From Opitutia bacterium (GTDB lineage Bacteria; Verrucomicrobiota; Verrucomicrobiia; Opitutales; Opitutaceae): 33,293 nt of DNA. The position numbers and the translations under genes were made by a program. Under the pieces are notes generated by a model that saw only the letters and a list, made by a program, of their open reading frames with translations, did not search any database and was not told the DNA's origin. Below, piece after piece: positions 16,156 to 23,845 of this stretch (the first letter of the stretch is position 1; the number at the start of each line of letters is the position of its first letter). The stretch spans positions 1-33,293 of the forward strand of contig CANHJG010000052.1 in assembly GCA_947461205.1 (NCBI GenBank), read 5' to 3'.

Positions 16156-17296
16156 GGGGGGGGGCGAAGTATTTTTGTTTGGCGAGACGCCATGCCGTGA
16201 CGAAGAAGGCGGTGAGCGGGATGGCGAGCAGCATGCCGAGGATGCCGTCAAAGGCGGTGCCCCAGAAGAAAATGGCGACGATGATGGTCACGGGGTGCAG
16301 GCCGGTGCGATCGCCCATGATTTTCGGGGTGATGACCCAGCCCTCGATGGTCTGCACGATGGCCTTGACGACCAGCACGAGGCCGACGAGCTGCCAGCCG
16401 CCGCCGGGTTGGAAAAAAGCGAGGGGCACGACGGTGGCGATGCCGATGATGGTGCCGAGGTAAGGGACGACGTTGAGGACGCCGAGGGCCAGACCGAGGA
16501 CGAGGCCGAATTTCAGGCCGACGAGGGTGAAGCCGAGGGCGAGGAGGACGCCGAGGAGGAAGCCGATGAGCAGCTGGCCGCGGAAAAAGGATTCTACGAT
16601 GGCGACGAATTCGCGGATGAGGAAGACGACGTCGCGGCGGAGTTCGGGCCGCAGGAACGGCAGTTGGTTAGGGAGATTCCGGGTCGGCTCGCCGCGGGCG
16701 AGGAGGAAGAAGAAAAGGTAGACGGGCACGATCGCGAGATGGGTGGCGAACGCGAAGAGCCCGAGGAAGCCGCCGCCAGCGGCGCGGAGCGACGGGAGGG
16801 CGAGCGACACCATGCCCTTGGCTTCGGCCGTCAGGGTATCGGCGAGTTTGCGGATGGTGGGGTTGGCGAGCTGGCGTTGGGAGAATTCGTTCCATTGCGG
16901 AGAGTGGTCCTGCACGTAGGCGGTGGCGCGGGTCCAATACTCGCCGACGTTGGCGATGAAGGCGATGGCCTGCTCGATCACGGGGGGAAGGAGAAAGACG
17001 AGGAGCCCGGTGACGCCGAGCGCGCCGAGCCCGTAGAGCAGCAGGACGGCGGCGGTCCGGCGGAGGCGCAGGCGTTGCTCGGCGAGCTCGACCACGGGGC
17101 GGAGAATGAGGGCGAGCACGCCGGCGACGGCGAGCGGCCAGATCACGCCGGAGAAAAATCCGACGAGCTGACCGAGCGCGATGACGGCGAGGATGAGGAG
17201 CGCGAGGGAGCCGAGGAGGGCGAGGAAGGTGAGCGCGAAGCCGGCGATGCGGCGCTGGGCGGGGGAGAGGAGTGGCGTGGCAGGCTCGGCGGGCAC
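16148..17296 (-). CDS. AI-2E family transporter (PerM/YdgG-like permease)
   Basis: The membrane protein has the family layout. Three N-terminal helices are followed by an extracytoplasmic segment (about 100-190) and then five C-terminal helices. The conserved signatures VPVYLFFFLLARG, FFRGQLLIGFLLGVLLALGF and NVVPYLGTIIG lead to WVITPKIMGDRTGLHPVTIIVAIFFWG. Members export small molecules (for example TqsA and autoinducer-2) or ions; the substrate here is unknown. The frame is open to 17836 but overlaps trhO. No ATG precedes the first helix, so I place the start at GTG 17296 (382 residues); a CTG near 17333 is possible. It follows trhO by about 77 bases. Confidence 0.85.
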   Translation of the reverse strand: MPAEPATPLLSPAQRRIAGFALTFLALLGSLALLILAVIALGQLVGFFSGVIWPLAVAGVLALILRPVVELAEQRLRLRRTAAVLLLYGLGALGVTGLLVFLLPPVIEQAIAFIANVGEYWTRATAYVQDHSPQWNEFSQRQLANPTIRKLADTLTAEAKGMVSLALPSLRAAGGGFLGLFAFATHLAIVPVYLFFFLLARGEPTRNLPNQLPFLRPELRRDVVFLIREFVAIVESFFRGQLLIGFLLGVLLALGFTLVGLKFGLVLGLALGVLNVVPYLGTIIGIATVVPLAFFQPGGGWQLVGLVLVVKAIVQTIEGWVITPKIMGDRTGLHPVTIIVAIFFWGTAFDGILGMLLAIPLTAFFVTAWRLAKQKYFAPPHG

Positions 17297-17373
17297 GGCC
17301 TGAGGGGAGCGGGGACGTGGGCCGGAGGCCAGTTTTTTGTCGGGGTGGGTGAGGGCCCGCCGGGCCGGAGGCT

Positions 17374-18195
17374 CTACGGAGCGACGTGGCAGTGCGGGCA
17401 GCTGACGTCGGGGACGTAGCGCGGGTCGCGCTGTTCGGCCGCGGTGAGCGGCATCTGGCAGTTGAAACAGAGGACCGATTGGGTTTCGCGGAGCGCGGGG
17501 TCGACGCCGACGCGGCGGTCGAAGACGAAGCATTCGCCGTCGAAGTGGGCGCCGCCGCACTCCTCGAAATATTTCAAGATGCCGCCGTCGAGCTGGTGGA
17601 CGTGTTTGAAGCCTGCGAGCTCCATGAACGGGCCGGCTTTTTCGCAGCGGATGCCGCCGGTGCAGAACAGGACAAGGGGGCGGTCTTTCAGGTCCGCGGG
17701 CAGGCGTTGGACGGCGTCGGGGAATTCGCGGAAGTGGTCGATGTGCGGGATGGTGGCGCCGCGGAACGTGCCCATGCGCACCTCGTAGTCGTTGCGCGTA
17801 TCGAGCAGGGTGACGGGGCGGCCCTCGTCGAGCCATTGTTTGAGGGTGCGCGCGGGGAGTTTGGGCGAGGGGCGGTGGGCGGGATCGATGCCGGGCACGC
17901 CGAAGGCGATGATCTCTTTTTTGATCTTCACGAGCATGCGGTTGAACGGCGGCTCGGCGCTCACGCTTTCTTTGGGGGCGAGGTCGGCGAGACCGGGGAT
18001 GGCGCGCAGTTCGGCGACGAAGGCGTCGATGTGGGGGCGGGTGCCGGCGACGAACAGGTTGATGCCCTCGGCGCTGAGGAGCACGGTGCCGCGGAGACCG
18101 CGCGCGTGGCTGACCGTACGGAGATGATCGCGGAGCTCGGTCAGGCCGGTGAGCGGCGTGAACTTGTAGACGGAGAGGTTGACGAAGTCGGACAT
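17374..18195 (-). CDS. trhO: tRNA uridine-34 hydroxylase, rhodanese-like (TrhO/YceA)
   Basis: TrhO hydroxylates uridine 34 of certain tRNAs to ho5U, the first step towards cmo5U or mo5U wobble modification. The 273-residue protein has the N-terminal acylphosphatase-like domain ([26 protein letters not shown]), then the rhodanese domain with [15 protein letters not shown] and the active-site loop [12 protein letters not shown], where Cys178 is the conserved cysteine. A C-terminal zinc-finger-like pair (CFNCQ and CPHC) follows. It is the first gene of the packed run that continues into the permease, zinc-ribbon and MBL-fold genes. Confidence 0.94.
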   Translation of the reverse strand: MSDFVNLSVYKFTPLTGLTELRDHLRTVSHARGLRGTVLLSAEGINLFVAGTRPHIDAFVAELRAIPGLADLAPKESVSAEPPFNRMLVKIKKEIIAFGVPGIDPAHRPSPKLPARTLKQWLDEGRPVTLLDTRNDYEVRMGTFRGATIPHIDHFREFPDAVQRLPADLKDRPLVLFCTGGIRCEKAGPFMELAGFKHVHQLDGGILKYFEECGGAHFDGECFVFDRRVGVDPALRETQSVLCFNCQMPLTAAEQRDPRYVPDVSCPHCHVAP

Positions 18196-18317
18196 GGCGC
18201 GGCGCGGGGCCGGTCGACGAGATGCGGTCGGGCGGGGAAACTCAAGGGCCGTGTGGAGACGGGCGGGTATGGTTGGGGATTGCGGCGGGGCGGGGTGGGC
18301 GAAAGGTTGGTCGGAGA

Positions 18318-18524
18318 AACACGGTTTCTGCGGTGGCGGTCGCGGTGGTGGGGCTCTTGCACCGGTATTTCCCGGTGCTGGAAATGGTCGGCTGGACGCA
18401 GCCGCTCGGGCGGAGGGTGTTCGGGCTCACGCCGGAGTTCGCGGCGGCCTCGAACCGGTCGGCGGCGAACCAGAGACTGCATCATGAGTTCCGCGCGGGG
18501 GGATGGCTGTGGGGCGTCTCCGCG
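18318..18524 (+). pseudogene. DUF1304 family membrane protein remnant
   Basis: One forward frame reads [20 protein letters not shown], then [20 protein letters not shown]. This matches the N-terminal half of DUF1304 proteins (small four-helix membrane proteins), in which LHxYFxxLEM, [12 protein letters not shown] and LAANQGLYNGF are characteristic. Here the last segment reads SAANQRLHHEF. Homology stops at about 18524 (LWGVS) and the second half is missing. No convincing start codon or ribosome-binding site is present. It is a truncated relic. Identification rests on remembered consensus and is fairly specific. Confidence 0.7.
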
Positions 18525-18722
18525 GAGGCGTTGGCGCAGAGACCGAGGGGGTCCTTCGGGGTGGCGACCCTCACCGGTCGGTTGCACGTTCGCCCGCAGG
18601 TCGGGCGGCCGGCCCACGGATCGACCGGGTTTTTGTCCGCCCGATTCACGTCCCGTCCGAAAAAACACGCGTCTCCTTCCCCGCCTTGCCGAAGCCATGG
18701 CCCAGGCCGGCCGCGCCGGATC

Positions 18723-18751
18723 GGTGGAAACCGCCGAGGCCGGTTTCCACC
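18723..18751. repeat. Inverted repeat in decayed region
   Basis: A perfect 11-bp stem (18723-18733 with 18741-18751, GGTGGAAACCG/CGGTTTCCACC) has a seven-base loop. No T-run follows on either strand, so it is not a standard intrinsic terminator. It lies between the DUF1304 and Ohr remnants in the otherwise unassigned stretch 18525-18782. Confidence 0.6.
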
Positions 18752-18782
18752 AGCGGTTCAACGCGGCTTCGACGCAGCACCC

Positions 18783-19069
18783 ACGGGTTTGACGCCGGAG
18801 CATCTGCTCGGTGCGGCGTGGGCCGCGAGGTTCAACGGTGCGGTGAACTGCCTTGCCAAGGAATCGGGCCACGTGGACGCGGGCATCGCCGTGATGGCCC
18901 GCGGGCAGCTGCAGCCGGACGGCCCGCCGCATTTTCGGTGGAGCGGCGCGTGAGCATTCCGGACCTCGACGAACCCACGGCGCAGCCGGTGCGGACGAAA
19001 GCCCCTGCGACCTGCGCCCAGTCGAAAACGACACGAGGCAAGGCGAGCGTGAAGATCACGCTGGACTGA
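18783..19069 (+). pseudogene. Organic hydroperoxide resistance protein (Ohr/OsmC family) remnant
   Basis: From 18783 one frame gives LTPEHLLGAAWAARFNGAVN and continues with AKESGH and VMARGQLQPDGPPHF. Homology then shifts one frame at the TTTT run near 18932-18935 to SVERRVSIPDLDEPTAQPV and ends TCAQSKTTRGKASVKITLD with a stop at 19067-19069. Intact Ohr proteins have TNPEQLFAAGYAACF and VCPYSNATRGN. The second redox cysteine survives as TCAQS, but the peroxidatic cysteine of AACF is arginine (AARF). The N-terminal third of the gene is missing. A one-base deletion, N-terminal truncation and loss of the catalytic cysteine all indicate a dead gene. Confidence 0.78.
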
Positions 19070-19135
19070 GCGGGGCCGGTGGGGCGCCGGCGCGCGGCGA
19101 TTGCGCGGGCGGCGTCCGGGCCGAAGCGCGTGGCC

Positions 19136-20521
19136 TCACTCTTTCGTGATCGTGAAGCGGTCGCGGGTCACGCCCTTGTCGTTGAGGAAGGTGAGGGTCA
19201 GCGAGAGGCCGTCGACGTCGACGACGGAGGAGCCGGCTTCGTTAAGGGCGATGTAAAAGGCGGGGTGGTCGAGCTTCGGCGGCTTGGTGGTGCTGCCGGC
19301 GTGGCCGGCGCTGCCGGTGACGACATTGATGTCGCCGGTGTGCGGCGTGCGGGCGCGGGGTTTGCGGTAGGTCACGGTACCGTCGGCGCGGACCTCGCCT
19401 TTTTGTTTCACCATCGTGGCGGCGTCGAAGGTGGGTGATTTGCCGTAGTGGGCGTCGAGAAGGAAGGAGCGTTCGTAGACGTGGGAGTGGCCGGTGAGGA
19501 TGAGGTCGACGCCGCCGGCTTCGAGGACGGGGAGGACGTTCTGGCGCATTTCGTTCATACGGCCGGCGCTGTCGCTGTCCTTGTCGGAGTCGTGGGTGCC
19601 CTTGGTGTAGGTTGGGTGGTGGAAGAAGGCGACGATCCAGTCGCGGGTGGTGGCGGCGAGGTCGGCTTTGAGCCAGGTCATCATCGCGCCGGTGAGGCCC
19701 CGGTCGGAGTCGTGGGAATCGAGGGAGATGAAGTGAATGTTGGCGTGGTCGAAGGAGTAGTAGGCTTCGGTGCCGGAGGCGACGCCGCCGGCCTGGCCGA
19801 GGGTGGGGAAGGTGAAGATATTATAGTAAACGCCGGACTGGGTGATGGAGTTGGCGGACTTGCCGTCGTGGTTGCCGAGGCAGGACCAGAACGGAACGGA
19901 CCGGAGCGTTTCGGGGTAGATGTCGAAGATGGCTTTCTGGTAGTCGGTGTCGGTGCCGTCCGGATAGGCGTTGTCGCCGAGAAGGAGAGCGAGATCGGTG
20001 CCGCGCGTGCCGGTGAATTTCTGATACGCGTCGCGGACCGCGCGCTGGGTCTCGTTCTTGGTGCCGGGGTCGCCGAGGACCCAGACGCGGGTGGGCTGGG
20101 CGGGGCCGGGGAGTGGCGGGGTGACGAAGGAGCTGATCGGGGCTTTGCCGGGGGCGTCTTCGGCTTCGGCGGAGGCGGCTTTGGGGGCGGAGGCGGCTTT
20201 ACCCGTGCCGGCGGCGGCGCCGGCTTTCGCGGCAGGTTCGGCGCCCGTCGTGTAGAAGTAACGGGTGTTGGGGGTGAGCTTGCTGAGGTGGACGATGTGT
20301 TCGCTGTTGATGCCCTCGGCCCTGGCGGTGGAGGTGAGTTCGGTGCGGGTGAGACCGTAGCGGACGACGGAGGCCTCGGTGTTGTCGGTGCGCCAGCGGA
20401 CGACCATGCTGGTGGGGGTGGCCGACTGGAGGTAGGGGCCGCGGGTGATCGCGGTGGCGGCGTCGAGGCCGGGGAGCGCGAGGGCGGTGAGCGTGAAGGC
20501 GAGGCGGCGGAGGGTTAACAT
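19136..20521 (-). CDS. Exported metallophosphoesterase, purple acid phosphatase-like
   Basis: The 461-residue protein has a signal peptide (MLTLRRLAFTLTALALPGLDAA), an Fn3-like purple acid phosphatase N-terminal domain (ITRGPYLQSATPTSMVVRWR), an Ala/Lys-rich insertion at about 96-126, and a calcineurin-like catalytic domain. Metal-binding motifs appear in order: VLGDPG (about 150), GDNAYPDG (182), GNHD (216), FHHP (300) and GHSHVYERS (344). It would hydrolyse phosphate esters outside the cytoplasm. ATG 20521 is chosen because it begins the signal peptide. It follows the TPR gene by 23 bases, so the two are likely one operon. Confidence 0.92.
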   Translation of the reverse strand: MLTLRRLAFTLTALALPGLDAATAITRGPYLQSATPTSMVVRWRTDNTEASVVRYGLTRTELTSTARAEGINSEHIVHLSKLTPNTRYFYTTGAEPAAKAGAAAGTGKAASAPKAASAEAEDAPGKAPISSFVTPPLPGPAQPTRVWVLGDPGTKNETQRAVRDAYQKFTGTRGTDLALLLGDNAYPDGTDTDYQKAIFDIYPETLRSVPFWSCLGNHDGKSANSITQSGVYYNIFTFPTLGQAGGVASGTEAYYSFDHANIHFISLDSHDSDRGLTGAMMTWLKADLAATTRDWIVAFFHHPTYTKGTHDSDKDSDSAGRMNEMRQNVLPVLEAGGVDLILTGHSHVYERSFLLDAHYGKSPTFDAATMVKQKGEVRADGTVTYRKPRARTPHTGDINVVTGSAGHAGSTTKPPKLDHPAFYIALNEAGSSVVDVDGLSLTLTFLNDKGVTRDRFTITKE

Positions 20522-20544
20522 AGAGGAAACGGGCAAGACGGTCG

Positions 20545-21351
20545 TCAGGGGGGCGTGGTTGCGAGGCGATTCAAGTCGCGGGAAAGGGCCGCGATCTCGG
20601 GTGAACCGGCGAGCCATGACGGCAGGGTGGCGATCGCGGCGAGAGCGGCGGTGTAGGTGGCGCGGGCTTCGGCGGGGCGGCGCGCGGCCAGGAGGAGGTC
20701 GCCGCGGCGCTTGAGCCAGAGTTCGCGGCGTTCGCTGCCGGCGATAAGGAGGTCGAGGCGGGCGAGCGCGGCGTCGGTGCGGCCGAGGGTGATTTCGAGC
20801 TCGAGGGCCCGCAGGTGAAGCGAGAGCACGGGGCCGACCTGCGCGATGGCCTCCTCAAGGGAGCGCAGGGAGTCGGCGGGAGCGTCGAAGAGCGCGACGC
20901 GCTCGAGCCAGAGGTCCGGGGAGGGGGCGGCGAGCAGGCGAAAGGCCGCGCCGTAGTCGGCGAGGGCGGCGGGGCGCCGGGCGAGGCGGGCGAGGGTGCG
21001 GGCGCGGAGGAGGAGGGCCTCGGGGTCGGCGGGCGCGGCGGCGACGGCGCGGTCGAGGAGGGGGAAGGCTTCGGCCGGCCGGCCGGTGGCGAGGGCGAGG
21101 GCGCCGCGGACGAGGTCGAGGCGGGGCAGGCGGGGAGAGAGTTCGGCGGCGCGGAGATAGTTGGCCTCGGCGGCGGGCCAGTCGGCGTGCCGGGCGTAGA
21201 GCTCGCCGCGTTCGAGGTAGAGGGCGGCGGCGTCGGGCTGGGTGGCGAGTTGCGCGGAGAGGCGCGCGAGGGCGTCCTCGATTTCCGGATGCGCGGGGGC
21301 GACCGGCGCGATCAGGAGCGCGAGGACGAGGACGGTGGCGCGGGCAAGCAT
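20545..21351 (-). CDS. Exported TPR-repeat protein
   Basis: With ATG 21351 the product has 268 residues and starts with a signal peptide (MLARATVLVLALLIAPVAPAHP). About six helix-turn-helix repeats follow, with TPR-like spacing, for example AALYLERGELYARHADWPAA, then LDLVRGALALATGRPAEAFP and ALLLRARTLARLARRPAAL. TPR proteins are protein-binding scaffolds. A longer in-frame start at 21444 would place a basic, low-complexity stretch before the signal peptide and is not preferred. Its tight linkage to the phosphoesterase gene suggests that the two act together outside the cytoplasm. Confidence 0.85.
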   Translation of the reverse strand: MLARATVLVLALLIAPVAPAHPEIEDALARLSAQLATQPDAAALYLERGELYARHADWPAAEANYLRAAELSPRLPRLDLVRGALALATGRPAEAFPLLDRAVAAAPADPEALLLRARTLARLARRPAALADYGAAFRLLAAPSPDLWLERVALFDAPADSLRSLEEAIAQVGPVLSLHLRALELEITLGRTDAALARLDLLIAGSERRELWLKRRGDLLLAARRPAEARATYTAALAAIATLPSWLAGSPEIAALSRDLNRLATTPP

Positions 21352-21409
21352 GCGGGGCGAGGCAAGCGGGTGTGCGGGGCGCTGGCAATCGTGCGCTGCG
21401 GGCGGAGCG

Positions 21410-21463
21410 GCGGCCACGGCCCGGAGGCGAACAAGGGCGGCCACGGCCCGGAGGCGAACAAGG
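21410..21463. repeat. Perfect 27-bp direct tandem repeat
   Basis: Two identical 27-base units (21410-21436 and 21437-21463) lie in the gap between the stop of the beta-strand-repeat gene (21478) and the preferred start of the TPR gene (21351). They are followed by a diverged partial copy. They may reflect slippage in upstream leader DNA of the TPR gene. Confidence 0.75.
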
Positions 21464-21477
21464 GCGGCGGCGGCCCA

Positions 21478-23730
21478 TCAGGCGGCGGCGGGGCGGGAGC
21501 GCGCGCGGCGCCAGAGGGTGACGGCGCCGGCAAAGGCGATCAGGAGTGCGCCGTAGGTCGACGGTTCGGGGACGGGTGTGATCTGTTGGTCGTAGCTCTG
21601 CCAGGCCGTCGAGGCAGCGGAGAAACCGGTGAAGGCGACCTGGTTCATCGGGGCGGCGCCGCGAACATTGGCGGTCGCCCCGGTCCAGTTGGTGGCGAAG
21701 AAATAGTCCACGCCGTTGGCCCAGTTGGTGATGGTGAGGGTGACGCCGGCGTCGATGACGAAGGTGGTGGCGTTGAGGACCGAGGCGGTGGAGTTGCCGA
21801 AATCGAGGATGGAGTTGCCGGTGATGTGGAGGGTGCCGACGGTGAGGGTGGTGGCGTTGAGGGCGAGGGTGCCGCCGGCGAGCGTGAGCGCGCCGCCGAA
21901 ATTGATCGCGCTGCTGAACGTGAGCGAACCGGTGCCCTCTTTAATGAGGGTGCCGGTGCCGGTGATTGTGCCGCCGAAGCTCGACGAGCCGTGGTTGGTT
22001 CCGACGGTGAGAAAGCCGCTGGTGGAGAGGTCGACGAGGCCGAGGCCGGCGATGGTGTCGATCTTCTCGCTGAAATTGTTGAGGAAGAATCGGCCGTCGG
22101 AATTGATCGTGACCGCAGCTGTATCCGGGATCTGCTGATAGGCGAGGAGCGTGAGATGAGCGGACCCGGCCGCGCCGACCCCGTCGCCGATTGTGATGGC
22201 GTTGCCGCCGACCGCGTTGACCGCGCCGGTTTTGCCGAGTTCGAGCGTGCCCGCAGCGACGGTCGTGGTGCCGGAGGACGGGTTAGCGGAAGAGCCGGAG
22301 AGGGTGAGAGTGCCGGTGCCGGACTTCGTGAGGCTGCCGGTGCCGGAGAGGACGCCGGAAAAGGTGGTGGAGGTGTTGTCCGCGCCGGCGGTGAGCGCGC
22401 CGGCGCCGAGGGTCACCGCGCCGGCCCCGGCGAGGGAGCCGATGGTGTCGGTCTTGCCGTTGACGTCGAAGGTGGCGCCGCTGGCGACGGTGAGGGCGGA
22501 GGTGCTGGGGAGGGCATTATTGGCTCCGAGCTGGAGGGAGCCCGCGTTGATGTTCGTCGGACCGGTGTAGGTGTTGGCGCCGCCGAGCACGAGGATGCCG
22601 TCGCCGACCTTGGTGAGCGCGCCGGCCCCGGCGACGAGGGCGTTGGTGGTGAGGGTGGTGCCCGCGGCGGTCAGGAGCGTGGCACCGGCAGCGCCCAGGG
22701 CGATGCCGCGATTCGGGCTGAGGCTGAAGGTGGCGGTGTTTTCGAGGGTACCGCCGTCAAACGCGAGGTGGCCGGCCGTGGGCGCGCCGGGGGCGGTGCC
22801 GAGATTGGCCTCGGCGGTGATCATGAGGGTGCCGGCGTTGAGGGTGGTGGCGCTCGCGTAGGTGTTGGTACCGCTGAGGACGAGGGTGCCGTTGCCCGCC
22901 TTGGTGAGGCCGCCGCTGGAGACGATTCCGGAGAACGTCGTGGTACCGGTGTTGTCGACTGTCACGGTGCGCGTCGCCGCGCCGAGGCCGAGGGCGCCGG
23001 ACAAGGTGAGGTCATTGCTGCCGCCGACACTGAAATTGCCGCCGACGGTGATCGCGTTGGCGATGGAGCGGGCGCCGCCGCCGGCGCGAATCGTGCCGCC
23101 AGTGAGCGTGATGCCGTTGCTGCTGACGGCGTTGCTGCCAAATTCGACGGTGCCGGCGTTGATGATGGTGCCGTCCTGCGTGTTATTGGCGCCGTTGAGG
23201 ACGAGGGTGAAGGTCCCGTTCTTCGTGAGGTTATCGGTGCCGCCGTTGTCGGAAAGGTTGCCGTTGAGGGTGACGGTGCCGGCGCCCGATCCGGCAAAGG
23301 TGAGGCCGTTGGTGAAGTAGATCGCCGAATTGAACACGACATTGCCTGCGCCGCTCTGGGTGAAGTTCGTGCCCGCCGTGCTGATCTGGAGCCGATTTGT
23401 GCCGTTGTTAAAGGTGTAGTTCAGGGCGCTGGAAAAAGTCAGGGTGCCCGCCGTGTAGTTGAGATTGCTGAGGCTGATCGTTTGGTCGGTGCCGACGTAG
23501 GTGTGGTCAAACGTGAGCGCGGTGGAGGCGGTGGGAACGGTGTTGTTGCTCCAGTTGGCGGCGGTGCCCCACAGCAGATTACCGCCGCCGTTGTCCCACT
23601 TGATGATCTGTCCCGGGAGGTCGGCAGCGAGGCCTAGACAGGCGAGCACTACTCCGGACAGCCAGCGCAGGACCGCGGTCGTGCTGCACAAGAGGTGCTG
23701 CGGCGATGACGAGGCGGAACGGCTTGGCAT
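21478..23730 (-). CDS. Autotransporter-associated beta-strand repeat protein with PEP-CTERM anchor
   Basis: The 750-residue surface or exported protein begins with a signal peptide (LRWLSGVVLACLGLAADLPGQ). An opening motif, WDNGGGNLLWGTAANWSNN, is typical of these repeat proteins. Many Gly/Thr/Ser-rich beta-helix repeats follow, containing the PATR signature (GLTKAGNGTLVLSGTNTYAS, ALTKVGDGILVLGGANTYTG, SLTKSGTGTLTLSG). The C-terminus is a PEP-CTERM sorting signal: PVPEPSTYGALL, a hydrophobic helix and a basic RRARSR tail. There is no outer-membrane beta-barrel, so sorting by an exosortase rather than self-transport is expected. Exosortase is not in the window. A beta-helix stalk with adhesive or matrix roles is inferred. 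Confidence 0.92.
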   Translation of the reverse strand: MPSRSASSSPQHLLCSTTAVLRWLSGVVLACLGLAADLPGQIIKWDNGGGNLLWGTAANWSNNTVPTASTALTFDHTYVGTDQTISLSNLNYTAGTLTFSSALNYTFNNGTNRLQISTAGTNFTQSGAGNVVFNSAIYFTNGLTFAGSGAGTVTLNGNLSDNGGTDNLTKNGTFTLVLNGANNTQDGTIINAGTVEFGSNAVSSNGITLTGGTIRAGGGARSIANAITVGGNFSVGGSNDLTLSGALGLGAATRTVTVDNTGTTTFSGIVSSGGLTKAGNGTLVLSGTNTYASATTLNAGTLMITAEANLGTAPGAPTAGHLAFDGGTLENTATFSLSPNRGIALGAAGATLLTAAGTTLTTNALVAGAGALTKVGDGILVLGGANTYTGPTNINAGSLQLGANNALPSTSALTVASGATFDVNGKTDTIGSLAGAGAVTLGAGALTAGADNTSTTFSGVLSGTGSLTKSGTGTLTLSGSSANPSSGTTTVAAGTLELGKTGAVNAVGGNAITIGDGVGAAGSAHLTLLAYQQIPDTAAVTINSDGRFFLNNFSEKIDTIAGLGLVDLSTSGFLTVGTNHGSSSFGGTITGTGTLIKEGTGSLTFSSAINFGGALTLAGGTLALNATTLTVGTLHITGNSILDFGNSTASVLNATTFVIDAGVTLTITNWANGVDYFFATNWTGATANVRGAAPMNQVAFTGFSAASTAWQSYDQQITPVPEPSTYGALLIAFAGAVTLWRRARSRPAAA

Positions 23731-23790
23731 GAGGGATATACCCTATCATGCCCCCCGGGGCCAGCGTCACAACGTCAAATCCCAGGGAGT

Positions 23791-23829
23791 GCTACGTAGC
23801 GAAGGACGTCGGTCGCAAGGAGCCGACGT
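23791..23829. other. Palindrome and hairpin downstream of ychF
   Basis: A perfect 10-base palindrome (GCTACGTAGC, 23791-23800) stands beside an inverted repeat with a 7-bp stem and 10-base loop (23806-23812 with 23823-23829, ACGTCGG/CCGACGT). They start 16 bases after the ychF stop and precede the next gene's start region. No U-tract follows, so a Rho-independent terminator is only weakly suggested. The palindrome could instead be a binding site. Confidence 0.4.
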
Positions 23830-23845
23830 GGCTCGCGGAGGCCGG

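Noticed and set aside
16241-17296. Possible efflux role in quorum sensing for the AI-2E family protein
   Set aside because: No luxS, lsr or other quorum-sensing gene is in the window, so only the family name is kept.
16148-17836. A 562-residue version of the AI-2E permease starting inside trhO
   Set aside because: The extension is the out-of-frame shadow of trhO. The first membrane helix starts shortly after GTG 17296.
20815-23637. A 940-codon open frame on the plus strand opposite the TPR and beta-strand-repeat genes
   Set aside because: It is an antisense shadow. Its product is a monotonous Gly/Glu/Ala/Val-rich chain with no domain, while both opposite-strand genes have signal peptides and clear repeats. 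High GC makes stop codons rare in this frame.
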